This document shows positions 43,450 to 55,084 of a DNA stretch of 64,000 nt, piece by piece (the stretch's first letter is position 1; each line of letters starts with the position of its first letter). The notes beneath the pieces are model-generated. The model made no database searches, had not been told where the DNA came from, and saw only the letters and a list, made by a program, of their open reading frames with translations. The stretch is from Mesostigma viride. Lineage: Eukaryota > Streptophyta > Mesostigmatophyceae > Mesostigmatales > Mesostigmataceae. The stretch is from the NCBI GenBank assembly GCA_009746045.1, contig RPFO01000104.1, forward strand, positions 2,424,448-2,488,447, read 5' to 3'. A program made the position numbers and the translations under genes.

Positions 43450-45180
43450 CACGTCGTTCGTCACTGCACCTATTCTTAGGACTGAGTTCAACTCAGTCCT
43501 ATTCTTAGGACTGAGTTTTTGGGTTTCGTAGAAAATTCGCCCAAGTCGGAATGTTTGTCAAAAAAATTCCCTCAAAATTTATTCAAATACTACGTGAAAT
43601 GACCTTTCTTAGACATATTTTTGCGATTTTTTTGGATTTTGTTTGGGCGGCTAAATGTACGGTCAAAGTACAGGTGGTAAGGGTACTTTTAGGGTACTTT
43701 TTCACGTGAAACGTGAGTTCCGGAAATGCACGACCTAGCCATGGCGGCTTGCGCCCATGCATGCAGTTTACGTTTGCGGACGATTTAGCTGGTAAAACCC
43801 AGGAAATAGATTTTATATGTCCTAAAGATGACACAAACCAATTTTTAGCTCCCGGGGATGCGATTTACCAGGTGTCGGCACTGCTCTTGCTGGAAAAAAC
43901 TGCGACCAGGCAGGTTGACGGAATTGATGACTAAATTTACTTTACGGTGCAGTTCGAAGGGTTTATATGATTCTTTCTACTTATTATCATGCATGTGTGT
44001 AGAATTAAGTCAGTGGCAGTAAAGATTTGATGATTTCGACCACTCTGTCATGTCATGGTTTGTGTGCCGCAAGTGTCACTTTTGCGGGCACCGCCTGGGC
44101 CAAGATAACGCCATCCGTGCACGGTAAAGCTGAAATATCGTCACCTCATCGTTTTGTTATGTTCTTACATGAGTTTGAGCTTGCAAGGCGCTGTCAGTTT
44201 CGAATCTTGATGCGCTTTCTTGACCGTTGCCTGCCCCTCTCTAAACCCCCCATTTTTTATGATGTTACCAGGCATTTGCCTTACCCTAGTGTACTTTTGC
44301 AGTTTTTTAGGCGCTGCATGGGTTTAAATACCTTCATAGATGTTAGTTATTCTTTTGCCACGTTCATACTGCGTGATTGTATGGCCATGGGCTGCATCCA
44401 GCGTGCTTTCAAGCTTATACGGGTGAGTGAAGAATCTTGGTGATAAACCACTGTCATCATGTGCCAGCAAGTATGTTGGCCATGCCATGGCAAGGCAAAA
44501 CAGTGTTAGCCATCTCTATTCTTGTTAAAAACAATTGAAATATGCTTAACCTACCCATTATATTGGTGGTTAAGGCTCATAATAAAACCCTTTGTAGGTA
44601 GGTATCAATGCCCATTCCCTACGTGCGTGCATAGGCTCTCACACATATACTAAGGTATAATATAATTGCAATATGATGATGCAAGTATGTTTTCCTGTTA
44701 TGCTAGAAGGGAAATGAGTTGATTGGCATGGTTGGTTGCCACGGTGGTGTGTAGTATGACCGCACTTACATGCTTGCACATTGCTAGCAACCTCGAAACC
44801 CATTCTTAGGGCTGGTGGTTTTTGGTGAGTTTCAGGTAGAGGCTGTGGCCAAATTGAGCCCAGTTTTTTGCCATGTTTCAAGAACTATATTGTTTACACG
44901 CCTATATTTTTTCAACATGCATATGGATTTTATTGAATTTTCCCAACTCGTCCTTCCACAGAAAATTGCCAAATCGCGAGCATGGGTTGACACCCTTGTA
45001 AAATTTTACATGATTTGGTCAACATATGATTTTTTAGGCATATGCCCAAGCATTAGCATGATATTGAGTGCTCTGATGCATATCAAACATATGGGGTACC
45101 CCCCTACCCTTACCGCTACATGATCTCAAAGTTGGCATACTCAGTCCTATTTTTAGGACTGAGTTTTGACGTACGACGTG
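43450..45180. mobile_element. TTAA-flanked element in exon 3 of the transposase gene
   Basis: TTAA at 43446-43449 and 45181-45184; terminal repeats CACGTCGTTCGTCA and TGACGTACGACGTG. The subterminal palindrome CTCAGTCCTA..TAGGACTGAG is present at both ends (about 43490-43515 and 45140-45164). 1731 bp, no transposase. The core matches 40644-42346, for example GGTACTTTTTCACGT, GGCGGCTTGCGCCCA and CCGCCTGGGCCAAG. Removing it and one TTAA restores the TNP2 frame (SIKKNSRHPPCQL). Confidence 0.87.
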
Positions 45181-47537
45181 TTAAAAAAAACTCTCGACAT
45201 CCACCATGTCAACTCACGTCGGAGGAGAAAGCGGCCACCCGTGCTATGTCTGTGGATGTGTATATGCTTTTTTATTGGAATTGGTTTGGATGTTGTTTGT
45301 TGGTATTTTATGTGGTAAGTGTTTCATGTTGTCATCTGCCAAGATTGCTTAATTGCTGTGTTGGTCCATAGATCCCATGACGTAGTCCACTGTCATTAGA
45401 GATTTCTGTGCACCACATCAAACCATTGAAGTGCCCTTGTTAGGGTAAACATGTTGCTTGTAAGACTTCCTTTCATTTTTTCAATAACTATTTATGGGGT
45501 TAGTGTCAGGATTTGCCGGAGCATTTGGGCTGACAGTGTTTGGCCACTCTGAGAATTCGCCTCGATCTGACATAATTTTCTAATCAAATTGTCAATGTGA
45601 TCGTTTACATCTGTGTATCATACCATGTTTCTGTTGAATGCAGAGGTGGAAAATGCGTTCGACCGCCTCCCAGACTATGTGCCTGGGCGGTACCACGGAC
45701 TAGCCGCTGACGGGAAAAGCGATGAGACGATGAAAACAAGTGACAAGAACAAGTACATGTGTCTGTTGTTGCCGGTCGTGTTGCGCAATCGTTTGCATCC
45801 GGATGCCCGCGCGGCATTTGTCCAGCTGTCTGTGGCCTTTAATGCTGTATTTTCAGCAAGGTGTCTCACTCAATCGCAGTTAGTCGAAGTGGGCGAAATG
45901 ATGGTGCGTGCGGTGGTAGCATTAGAGTGTGTTATGCCAGCGTCAGAAATGTCAAGATCAGTCCATCATTGCTGCATCTCACTTGGCGGAACAGATCCGG
46001 TATGCTGGCCTGCCTGATGGCAGGAGCATGACATGGGGTGAGCGCCAGATGGCGGTGATTACTTCTGGGCCATTGTCAAACAAAAACGTGGAATGCTCCA
46101 TGGGAAACTTCTTCATGGACTTCGAGGCATTAAACATCCTGAGCTACTTCACGCGCCAGACTGTGTGGGTAAGTTTTTTAAACAAACTTCGTGTTTGCTT
46201 GGCTGCATGCACATTTCCCATGTTTCAGCGTGTGTTTCTAGCAGGTTAAGTGTATGCAAAACATGTACTTACGTTCTTTTTTTTCTATTTGGTTCATGTG
46301 TTTTTTTTTTCAGGGTCAAGGCTTCCCGTCTGTGTGGGACATTCTGGAAACTGATCCGTCCAAGTGTATTCTGCCGAGCAAGCGCTTTCGTCAACAAGCA
46401 TATACTCTCTCTGAGGTCGAGCAGCTTGAGGCCTTACAGTTACTCCTGGAATTTGCACTTCAGCATGCAACATACGAGCGCGGATATGAAATTGAATTCT
46501 GGTGAGTTTCTTGTAGAAACCGATGCTACATTTGTACACCCTCGCATTGGTAATTTTAATTCAGTTCAGCCGAAAGGAGGGTGTAATCTTGCAACGCATG
46601 TACATAGGATTATCATATGTTTCCTGGATTCTTCTGATTTGCTTACTCGTGCTTAATGTGGTTGATTTTCTAGATTTCACAGTGACATTCTTATGTCCTT
46701 GTCTACACGCAATATCTGGTTGTGCATGCAATGATGAAGATGCTTTTTTTCACTATGTTGATAATTGTATGAAGTGGGACAACTATGTTTAATTGTATGT
46801 TTAATTGATTTTGCAATGTGATGTACGTTATTCGCCTTTGTCACTTGCAGGCGTCGGCTCGTTCACGTTGGCAACCTGGCGTGGTTGAAGCAATGGATCG
46901 CGCAAAACCAGGAGCCACGCCTCCCCACGATGATTACGGCGGCGGTGTGTGGCATGGAGCCTGCTTGTGACGAGCATGACTCAATCCACATCAATGGCAG
47001 CAATTGCCGAACTGCAGTCGCCGACCTTCGACAAACTGTTCGCCATCGCAACTCAGGAGTAATGGTTTATGGTAAAGAGGGGGTTAGGTATGGCCGCATC
47101 ACACACATTCTGCATAGTTTCCTCCGTGCCCCGACGGAAGGATGGAGTAGGCAAGTTCTTTTAAAGGTCGCTCTGTTTGATGTCGGTTCTGTGAAAGAGC
47201 TCCCTTTAGAGGGATTGACGCTTATACCTTTAGGGGAGCGAGCGCCCAAGCAGGATGCTTTAGTCCTTCCCGGGAGTGTATGTTCAGTTGGTTTTGTAGT
47301 TGATCCAGAGTATGCACCTGAGATAGCCATCGTGCACTGTAAATTGCCGTGGCAAATGGTAAAGGAAACGTGTAGTGCAGCCCAGCATGTATTATCCCGT
47401 GCTGCAGGTGCTCAGCTGAGAACCACAGACGTGTATGCTGATATGAACCTGCAGCGCAAGGTGACACTGTGTGTTAAGCGAAGAGACATGACAACACGAG
47501 GTCGTTCACAAGGTAATCGCACTGCACCCATAGATCC

Positions 47538-47815
47538 ACAAGCAACCACTGCACGCATGGCTGCGGAGCCACAAGCAACCACTGCACCTAATCGCTCACG
47601 TGGCAAGCGCACTGTTGGCACATTGGTAGAGCCACAAGCAACCACTGCACCAAGTCGCTCACGTGGCAAGCGCACTGTTGGCACATTGGTAGAACCACAA
47701 GCAACCACTGCACCAAGCCGCTCACGTGGCAAGCGCACTGCGGACACATTGGTAGAAACACACACAGCCGCTGCACCAAACCGCTCGCGTGGCAAGAGCA
47801 TTGCTGGCAAGTCCA
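47538..47815 (+). repeat. Coding repeat in the transposase C-terminus
   Basis: Four to five 63-bp units, each encoding a version of PQATTAPSRSRGKRT followed by a short acidic spacer. Units are whole codons and stay in frame with the final exon. The basic SRSRGKR motif could serve in nuclear import or DNA contact; this is inferred from composition only. Confidence 0.75.
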
Positions 47816-48129
47816 TGGCAGCGGCTAGTGGCAGCGCATCAAGCCCTGATGACATAGCTAGTGATTTGTCGCTGAGCAGCAACGGTGAGGCATGCATTCC
47901 CACACAAAGGAGAAGTGAGAGGCAACGTGTGGTAGTAAATTATGCGGACTCTGACAGTGCTGCATACACTGATGAGGAGTGGGATTGATTATATTCCTGG
48001 TAATGATGGATTGATGTAACTTGTTGTGTGCTTGTCACACTTGTATTTATTTATTTCCAATGAACATGTGTGTCAAGTGCATCATTTCTGCATCCACATA
48101 TAATGCATAAGTGTCCTATAATGTTCTCA

Positions 48130-48546
48130 AGTGTCATGCTCAGTGTCCTGATTTTCCTGATTTTTTGTGCCATGCTTAAGTGTCCTGATTTTCCTGATTT
48201 TTTGTGCCATGCTAAGTGTCCTGATTTTCCTGATTTTTTCTGATTCAGCGGGTTTTCTCAGGATCTCAGTGTTTCTCAGGATTTTCTCAGGATTCTCAGT
48301 GTTTCTCAGTGTGTGGCGAGAAAAATCTCAGGCACTTCTCAAGATTCTCAGGAGAAAGTCCTGATATAATATCAGGAATCCTGAGAAAAAACTCAGGTTT
48401 TCTCAGGATTTCTCCTGATTTCCTGAGAAAAAAATCAGGAAATCTCAGGAATCCTGAAAAGTCCTCAAAAATCTCAGGAATCCTGAGAAAAAAATCAGGA
48501 AATCTCAGGATTCCTGAGAAAAATCTCAGAACCCGACTTCCTAGTG
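48130..48546. repeat. CACTA right subterminal repeats and terminus
   Basis: Dozens of TCCTGATTTT, TCTCAGGA and CTGAGAAAAA variants in both orientations, mirroring the left end, followed by the terminal inverted repeat ending TAGTG at 48546. The small hydrophobic ORFs read here are artefacts of the repeat. Confidence 0.85.
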
Positions 48547-51099
48547 GATTGTATATAACATGCATGTGCGGAGCCATATCCACACTTGTTGTGCAAAGGT
48601 GAGCTCAAGGCCAGGGGTGCCAGTGATGCCAAAGATAATTGAGCGGGTAGACACCGGTATGATAGGCTCAGACGTCCAGGCTGCCCATAAACCAATCAAC
48701 CAGGTCCAAACTCCCTGGAGGTTACACCATAAGAATCGGTGTTCCACCGTTTCATTGGGGTTGGTACATAAACATGTGGCAGGGTGTTGAAATCGCCGGT
48801 GGAGGATCTCCCCGACCCCGATGGATCGGTGCATCAAGAGGTGTTGTACGTCGGTCGCGCGGCGATCGATCAGCGGGTGGTCAGCGGCGAGGGTGATCAA
48901 TGTTGCGGACCCAGGTGTGGCCAGGCCACTCAGTAGCGCCCCAGCGTGTCCGTCCGGGGTGGAATTGATGGTTTTTATGCAAGAGCATTGTGTAGCCCCA
49001 CTCTGCCGTGTACTCGTAAAGGCCTTTTACAGTTCTGCTGTCACCCTGATTTAGCACCCAGCCAAATTCCACTGGATCCAATGACAACATGTCCAGGCGG
49101 GTTGATCCCACATGTAGTAGCCAAATAATAGCAGCGTCGGGAAGGTTGGGGTTGGGTTGGTATACACATGATTGTTCAAGGGACCAAGGTACAACCCGAA
49201 TCCGGTGGCATAGCTGGGTGGGGAGGAACACAACTGCAGTTGTAAGGTGAGCCAGACAGCCGTTATGGCCGCTCAGCGGCGCCAGTAGTTGAACGTGCAC
49301 GGTTCCAGGGGGGAGTTCTGCGATCACCTTCCCCGAGCATGTTGCGGTCGTGCTGTATGGACAAAAGCAGCACCATTCACCAGCTTTATAGGGGGCACGG
49401 GGAGAAGTCATGAGTGTGTGCCAGCGGGGGGGTATGGCTTGTACTAGCGCGGCCCAGGCAGCATAAGTATAGGCATATTGGGGACCCAGGCAGCCAATTC
49501 GTTATAGGCGGTAGCAGTCACCGTGGAGAATATACAGGTGGAGAATAGTGGTTACAGGGTGGGGGGATGTTATGAAGCCTTCATAGGGGTTAGGGCCACT
49601 TAAGCATCCAAAGGGGCGATTAAGGGGGTTGAGGTATATATCATTAAAGAATAGGGGTTGGCGTGCAACTTCCTCAGTGACGTAGTGTGGGGAATAGTAG
49701 GCGGTCGGGTTTAAGTGCCATAAAGCCTTGCCATATACGAGCCCGAACCAAGGAAGACCTCTGGTGAGTTTGGGGGAGGGGAGGCGAGCAGTAAGCAGTG
49801 CGGCTCCAGTGTGCCAGGACATACCATTGGAGTGATGAGTAAGACGTGAGAGGGTTACACGTGCCAGAAGACATCCAGGGTGTGTGTTGACACCAATGTG
49901 GGCAGAAATAACTTGTTTGGCATACACAGACCATGCACGCCATTGCATGTTGTGTAAGCCTAGTCCCCCAAGAGGCCACGGCATAAAAGACATTGACTCT
50001 CGGATCCATCCGTGTACCTGGCGGCTGAGATCGCTCGATTTTTTCCAAACAAAGTTATGCCCCAGTCGTTGAATAAGCGACACGGTGTGTTCATCCGGTG
50101 GGTGGGCCTGACCGAAGTACAGCAGCTTGGTGAACAGCGCAGCTGGTTCGTAACGAGGACCTTGCCCCGGAGGCTGAGGCGGTGTACGCCAGCCCAGCGG
50201 TTGGCCACCTGTTGTACACCAGTAAGTTTGCCCAGTTGTTGTGATTCGTCGTATAAAAAGGTTTTGACTTCCAATAACCTCCCTTCGGCTGTCCGACCGA
50301 TAGGGCAGTTATGCAAAAGGTGGTATCCTCCTGGCGGGACCCATGTCACCGCCAGGTTAGTAGGTTGGAGAGTCGGGTTAGAACTTTGTTCTGCCAATAT
50401 GCAGGCCCGCGGACTTTTGCACGTTGCAGCGTTGTTGGGAGGCGGTACAGTATGTTGATATGTTGTCAAGCACCGCATCAACATCACGCAGGGAGGTGCA
50501 AATGTTAGTAGTGTCATCAGCGTAAGCAGTTTGAAACAGACCACGTGTGTGGTGAGGGAGGGGGTAGCCTTGAATACGGCTGCATGTCCTGTTGATGAAG
50601 AAAGAAAAGGCCAGCGTGAGCGAGCAGAAAGAGAATGGGAGAGAGACAGTCGCCTTGTGGGAGAGAGCGTGTGCTATGGCCTATTTGGGATTTATGTCCA
50701 TTAATTAGTAGGTGCCAAGTGAGGGATTTGATCATGCCTAGACTGACCTTGATAAGTTTAGGTCCAAATCCAAGCCCGTGTAAATCCAAGCCCGTGTAGT
50801 ATAGCCTCGAGGTATTTCCAACATATGCAGTCGAATGCCTTTTCAAAATCCCAAAATAAAATAAGACCTATAATATTGTTGCGCCATGCGTCATCAACAA
50901 TGTCCATGATCGATCATGGTGATGCTGTCGCTGATGTGTAGGTTGGACCTGAATCGATCCAACTTGTTCTGGGCCGATCAGATTATCTAGTACACTGTAG
51001 AAGCGGCGTTGCAAGAGTTTGCTTGCTAGTTTGTAAGGGACTGTGAGCATGCGAATGGGTCTATAATTTTTCCAACTGGTTTTATCCCCTTTTTTGTGT
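48547..51099 (-). pseudogene. LINE ORF2 middle: reverse transcriptase and zinc region
   Basis: In reading order: KKGDKTSWKNYRPIRML, TVPYKLASKLLQRRFYSVL, then after shifts ILFWDFEKAFDCICW (Asp), GHSTRSLPQGDCLSPILF, and AYADDTTNICTSL with the catalytic DD near 50520. The thumb and C-terminal stretch includes WPLGGLGLHNMQWRAW ('GGLGL' block of L1 RTs). It ends with a zf-RVT-like segment, HRRFQHPATCLC and ETVEHRFLWC, and MLYTI at the CACTA junction. At least four frame changes (near 50940, 50545, 49990, 49450). Confidence 0.85.
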
Positions 51100-51658
51100 G
51101 GGTGGTTTTACCGGATTAGGATACATTTTTTTGTCTAGGATACATTTGATGCACTGTGCAGTTTTCAGATGTGTTTGTGGGGGTTGATTGCGCCTAGCAT
51201 GCATTTTATTGAAGCAATGAGTTTCCCAAGATATACATTATATAAACTAAGACAATTGACCCATTAACGCAATGAGACAACATCAATGAGACAACATATG
51301 CCAATTGAAGGCTGCCCGCAACTTTATTCCAAGTTCATTATTATATGATTCCAAGACCATAACTCTTCCAAGACCGTACATCTTCAAGATATAGCACTAC
51401 AGACACCCACGCGGCTTCCGCGGTCATCACGCTCCTCCTCCAAGACAACTCAACCTTACAGGACGTTGGGCCATCATACGTCCGGAATAATTGTGTCACT
51501 TATTACATAACCAAACTTTTTGAGGGATCGCCATGGTTGCATGGTTTCAACACATGCGCCCTGCACTCATGTGCATCAAAGGTGTTGCGTAGTGCCAACT
51601 CAGTGTCAAAGAACTGATTCAATAATATTTCCCGTATGGCCATGAAGGCCCACATGAG

Positions 51659-53016
51659 TTAAACATGGCCGAGAGTGATTGCATCATCCTTCTTGGCGAC
51701 ATCGGTCTTGACGACGTCGATGGGGAAGACGGCAGCACCTGCATGTGAACAAAAGAATCCATGAACTGTGGCATCCAAAGGCAACAACATATTAGCATCC
51801 CATTGAACACGAAGCCACGCTGACCCGGCCATCCAGCCGCCCACGCAGCCACAGAGCCAGCCAGCCACGCAGTGACGCACCCACCCAGCCACACATCCAC
51901 GCATCCACGCACCCGGCACCCCCCCCCCCCCCAGCCAGCCACGCAGCCACGCAGCCACGCAGCCACGCAGCAGCGCAGCCACGCAGCCACACAGCCACGC
52001 ACCCTCCTTTCCAGCCACGCAGCCACGCAGCCACGCAGCCACGCAGCCACGCAGCCACGCAGCCACGCAGCAGCGCAGCTACACGCAGCCACACAGCCAC
52101 GCACCCTCCTTTCCAGCCAAGCAGCCACGCAGCCACGCAGCCACGCAGCCACGCAGCAGCGCAGCCACGCAGCCACACAGCCACGCACCCTCCTTTCCAG
52201 CCACGCAGCCACGCAGCCACGCAGCAGCGCAGCCACGCAGCCACACAGCCACGCACCCTCCTTTCCAGCCAAGCAGCCACGCAGCCACGCAGCCACGCAG
52301 CCACGCAGCAGCGCAGCCACGCAGCCACACAGCCACGCAGCCACGCAGCCACGCAGCAGCGCAGCCACGCAGCCACGCAGCCACGCAGCAGCGCAGCCAC
52401 GCAGCCACACAGCCACGCACCCTCCTTTCCAGCCACGCAGCCACGCAGCCACGCAGCCACGCAGCCACGCAGCCACGCAGCCACGCAGCCACGCAGCCAC
52501 GCAGCAGCGCAGCCACGCAGCCACACAGCCACGCACCCTCCTTTCCAGCCAAGCAGCCACGCAGCCACGCAGCAGCGCAGCCACGCAGCCACACAGCCAC
52601 GCACCCTCCTTTCCAGCCACGCAGCCACGCAGCAGCGCAGCCACGCAGCCACGCAGCAGCGCAGCCACGCAGCCACACAGCCACGCAGCCACGCAGCCAC
52701 GCAGCAGCGCAGCCACGCAGCCACGCAGCCACGCAGCCACGCAGCAGCGCAGCCACGCAGCCACACAGCCACGCACCCTCCTTTCCAGCCAAGCAGCCAC
52801 GCAGTCACACAGTCAAACCCCCCTACACCCCCCCCCCACACACACCCCCCACCCCACCCACTCAACACTACACGAATGACTCACAAAGAACTGCTGCACC
52901 ACCGATGATCCCTGCGGGAACTGCTCTGCTGCCGACGGTCCCTGCGAAAACTGCTGCAGTGCCGACAATGCCTGTGGAAACTGCGACATTGCCGACGCTG
53001 CCTGCGGGAACTGAAG

Positions 53017-53079
<63 letters not shown>

Positions 53080-53116
53080 AGTTGTTGCTGCAGTTGCTGC
53101 TGCAGTTGCTGCTGCA

Positions 53117-53155
<39 letters not shown>

Positions 53156-53503
53156 GCTGGACCACTTGTTTCTGCACCTCTTGACGCAGCTGCAAACCAA
53201 GCTCTTCAACCTTCTTGCTTTGGTTCTCCATAGCTCGTTGCATCTCTCTCATCGTCTGTTCCACGCCCACCAGTACGGGGGTCGGCGGCGGCAGCGGCTG
53301 GGTACGCTCTGGCTGGGTGCGCTCTGGCTGCCGTGCAGGACCTTGCCACATCGGCCGGCGCATTGGTGGTTTGCACCGGCCAAAAAATCTACTTTCATGG
53401 CACCAGATTTCTTTCCTAGCACCCATTTTCTACAATCGTCCCCGGCATAACACAAATCAATCAATTCGTCCATGTCATCGCTTCGGCTATCAGCATCGGG
53501 CAT
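51659..53503 (-). CDS. 9.2-kb element, leftward gene: poly-Gln coiled-coil protein
   Basis: One exon covers about 53503-52885, starting MPDADSRSDDMDELID or MGARKEIW in another frame. It has a Pro-rich patch, a coiled coil (VEQTMREMQRAMENQSKKVE, then ELGLQLRQEVQKQVV) and a long (CAG)n tract. After the tract the plausible frame is ASVPAGSVGNVAVSTGIVGT, a set of VPAG/V repeats, to a GTGAGT donor at 52884. The last exon is 51738-51659, AAVFPIDVVKTDVAKKDD to a stop. Phase fits the VPAG frame, whereas the coiled coil is in the poly-Gln frame, so the CAG tract now shifts the frame. Function unknown. Confidence 0.55.
51885..52800. repeat. 8-bp satellite (GCAGCCAC)n within an intron
   Basis: About 900 bp of GCAGCCAC units with variants GCAGCAGC and ACAGCCAC, organised into higher-order blocks separated by CACCCTCCTTTCCAGCC. 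Three 8-bp units equal eight codons, so all three minus-strand frames stay open and read VAAWLRGC repeats. GT and AG splice signals on both sides place it in an intron of the leftward gene. Confidence 0.9.
53019..53153. repeat. (CAG)n trinucleotide tract
   Basis: About 135 bp of CTG on the plus strand (CAG on the gene strand), interrupted four times by CAGTTG-type variants. It encodes poly-Gln in the coiled-coil frame, poly-Ser or poly-Ala in the others. Confidence 0.95.
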
Positions 53504-53685
53504 AGTTCCCGTGGCTAGTGCCCATCATTCTTTCCACCTTGAGCGGGGCGAAGTCACGAATTCAAGCGCGAAGTGCATTTGAATCAAGCGGGAACTGGGT
53601 GACACTGCTTGAAGACGTGCAGCTCCAAGGCATGCAAATGATGCAATGTATGAAAGATACGATACGCAAAGTTCAGGTGTTCAGG

Positions 53686-55018
53686 TGAAGCCGTGAAGAC
53701 GTGGTGAAGACAGGTGAAGACGCGGTGAAGACGTGAAGACGTGAAGACGTGAAGACGTGAAGACACGATACGGCAAGTTCAGGTGAAGTTCAGGTGTTCA
53801 GGTGAAGCCGTGAAGACGTGAAGCCGTGAAGCCGTGAAGACGTGGTGAAGACAGGTGAAGACGCGGTGAAGACGTGAAGACGTGAAGACGTGAAGACGTG
53901 AAGACGTGAAGACACGATACGGCAAGTTCAGGTGAAGTTCAGGTGTTCAGGTGAAGCCGTGAAGACGTGAAGCCGTGAGGCCGTGAAGACGTGGTGAAGA
54001 CAGGTGAAGACGCGGTGAAGACGTGAAGACGTGAAGACGTGAAGACGTGAAGACGTGAAGACACGATACGGCAAGTTCAGGTGAAGTTCAGGTGTTCAGG
54101 TGAAGCCGTGAAGACGTGGTGAAGACAGGTGAAGACGCGGTGAAGACGTGAAGACGTGAAGACGTGAAGACGTGAAGACGTGAAGACACGATACGGCAAG
54201 TTCAGGTGAAGTTCAGGTGTTCAGGTGAAGCCGTGAAGCCGTGAAGACGCGAAGACGTGAAGACGTGGTGAAGACAGGTGAAGACGCGGTGAAGACGTGA
54301 AGACGTGAAGACGTGAAGACGTGAAGACGTGAAGACACGATACGGCAAGTTCAGGTGAAGTTCAGGTGTTCAGGTGAAGCCGTGAAGACGTGAAGCCGTG
54401 AAGCCGTGAAGACGTGGTGAAGACAGGTGAAGACGCGGTGAAGACGTGAAGACGTGAAGACGTGAAGACGTGAAGACACGATACGGCAAGTTCAGGTGAA
54501 GTTCAGGTGTTCAGGTGAAGCCGTGAAGACGTGAAGACGCGAAGACGTGAAGACGTGGTGAAGACAGGTGAAGACGCGGTGAAGACGTGAAGACGTGAAG
54601 ACGTGAAGACGTGAAGACGTGAAGACACGATACGGCAAGTTCAGGTGAAGTTCAGGTGTTCAGGTGAAGCCGTGAAGACGTGAAGCCGTGAAGCCGTGAA
54701 GACGTGGTGAAGACAGGTGAAGACGCGGTGAAGACGTGAAGACGTGAAGACGTGAAGACGTGAAGACACGATACGGCAAGTTCAGGTGAAGTTCAGGTGT
54801 TCAGGTGAAGCCGTGAAGACGTGAAGACGCGAAGACGTGAAGACGTGGTGAAGACAGGTGAAGACGCGGTGAAGACGTGAAGACGTGAAGACGTGCATGC
54901 AAGGTATCAAAGATACGATACGCCGCAAGTTCAGGTGAAGTCGTGAAGACGTGAAGACGTGAAGACGTGAAGACGTGAAGACGTGAAGACGTGAAGACGT
55001 GAAGACCAGGACTGACAC
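53686..55018. repeat. GTGAAGAC-based higher-order satellite
   Basis: An 8-bp core, GTGAAGAC, in runs of four to six, embedded in a longer unit of about 125-150 bp with CACGATACGGCAAGTTCAGG and TTCAGGTGTTCAGGTGAAG. Eight full long units, plus a diverged ninth near 54905. No coding sequence. Confidence 0.92.
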
Positions 55019-55084
55019 GTGAAGACTGGGACGTGAAGGCAAGTTGCAGCACTCGGCCGCTGCAGTCGCACGCAGGTAGAAACG

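Larger units (their letters stand above)
39869..47988 (+). pseudogene. CACTA TNP2-type transposase (spliced, with insertions and shifts)
   Basis: Start MEEQGLDDFLMEGWADEY. Exons: 39869-40478; 42430-43164; 43326-43449 rejoined at 45185; then 45646-46168, 46314-46501, 46851-47988. TNP2 signature in order: QQCPKCAEPRYE, GVCPRSFMGNYSCWPAFMAC, YNLPEWVFVNKNLSPMVLL, VYWELAVDELVAMWNGFYV, LLLWVIHDYPAL, NGKLVYLGHSTLL, LPYWTKLLIRH, RHPPCQLTSEEK, KYMCLLLPVVLR and HLAEQIRYAGLP. This enzyme cuts the CACTA ends. Single-base frame changes near 42843, 43100 and 45955 break it. The C-terminus has a repeated Arg/Ser tail. The exon 3 donor is uncertain. Confidence 0.85.
26584..48546. mobile_element. CACTA (EnSpm) DNA transposon, complete, with nested insertions
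   Basis: The termini are CACTAGGAAGTCGG on the left (26584-26597) and its inverse CCGACTTCCTAGTG on the right (48533-48546). GA lies outside each end, a 2-bp target duplication supported by the restored LINE frame. Dense subterminal repeats flank two divergent spliced genes: a TNP2-type transposase (rightward) and a second protein (leftward). Of 21,963 bp, about 8.4 kb is an inserted copia-like element and about 3.4 kb two TTAA elements, leaving about 10 kb, a normal CACTA size. Confidence 0.93.

Noticed and set aside
46093-46656. 187-codon ORF overlapping the TNP2 introns
   Set aside because: It runs through clear GT/AG introns; the spliced model keeps phase and matches the family.
51619-52868. 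Three minus-strand ORFs of 237-393 codons with VAAWLRGC repeats, and a plus-strand ORF rich in ATQPRSHA
   Set aside because: They arise from the 8-bp satellite read in all frames. Only the end of one (after the acceptor near 51740) has non-repeat coding character.
53686-55018. Possible telomere or CRISPR repeats (GTGAAGAC)
   Set aside because: No spacers and no telomere-like G-run unit; a higher-order satellite inside a transposon explains it.
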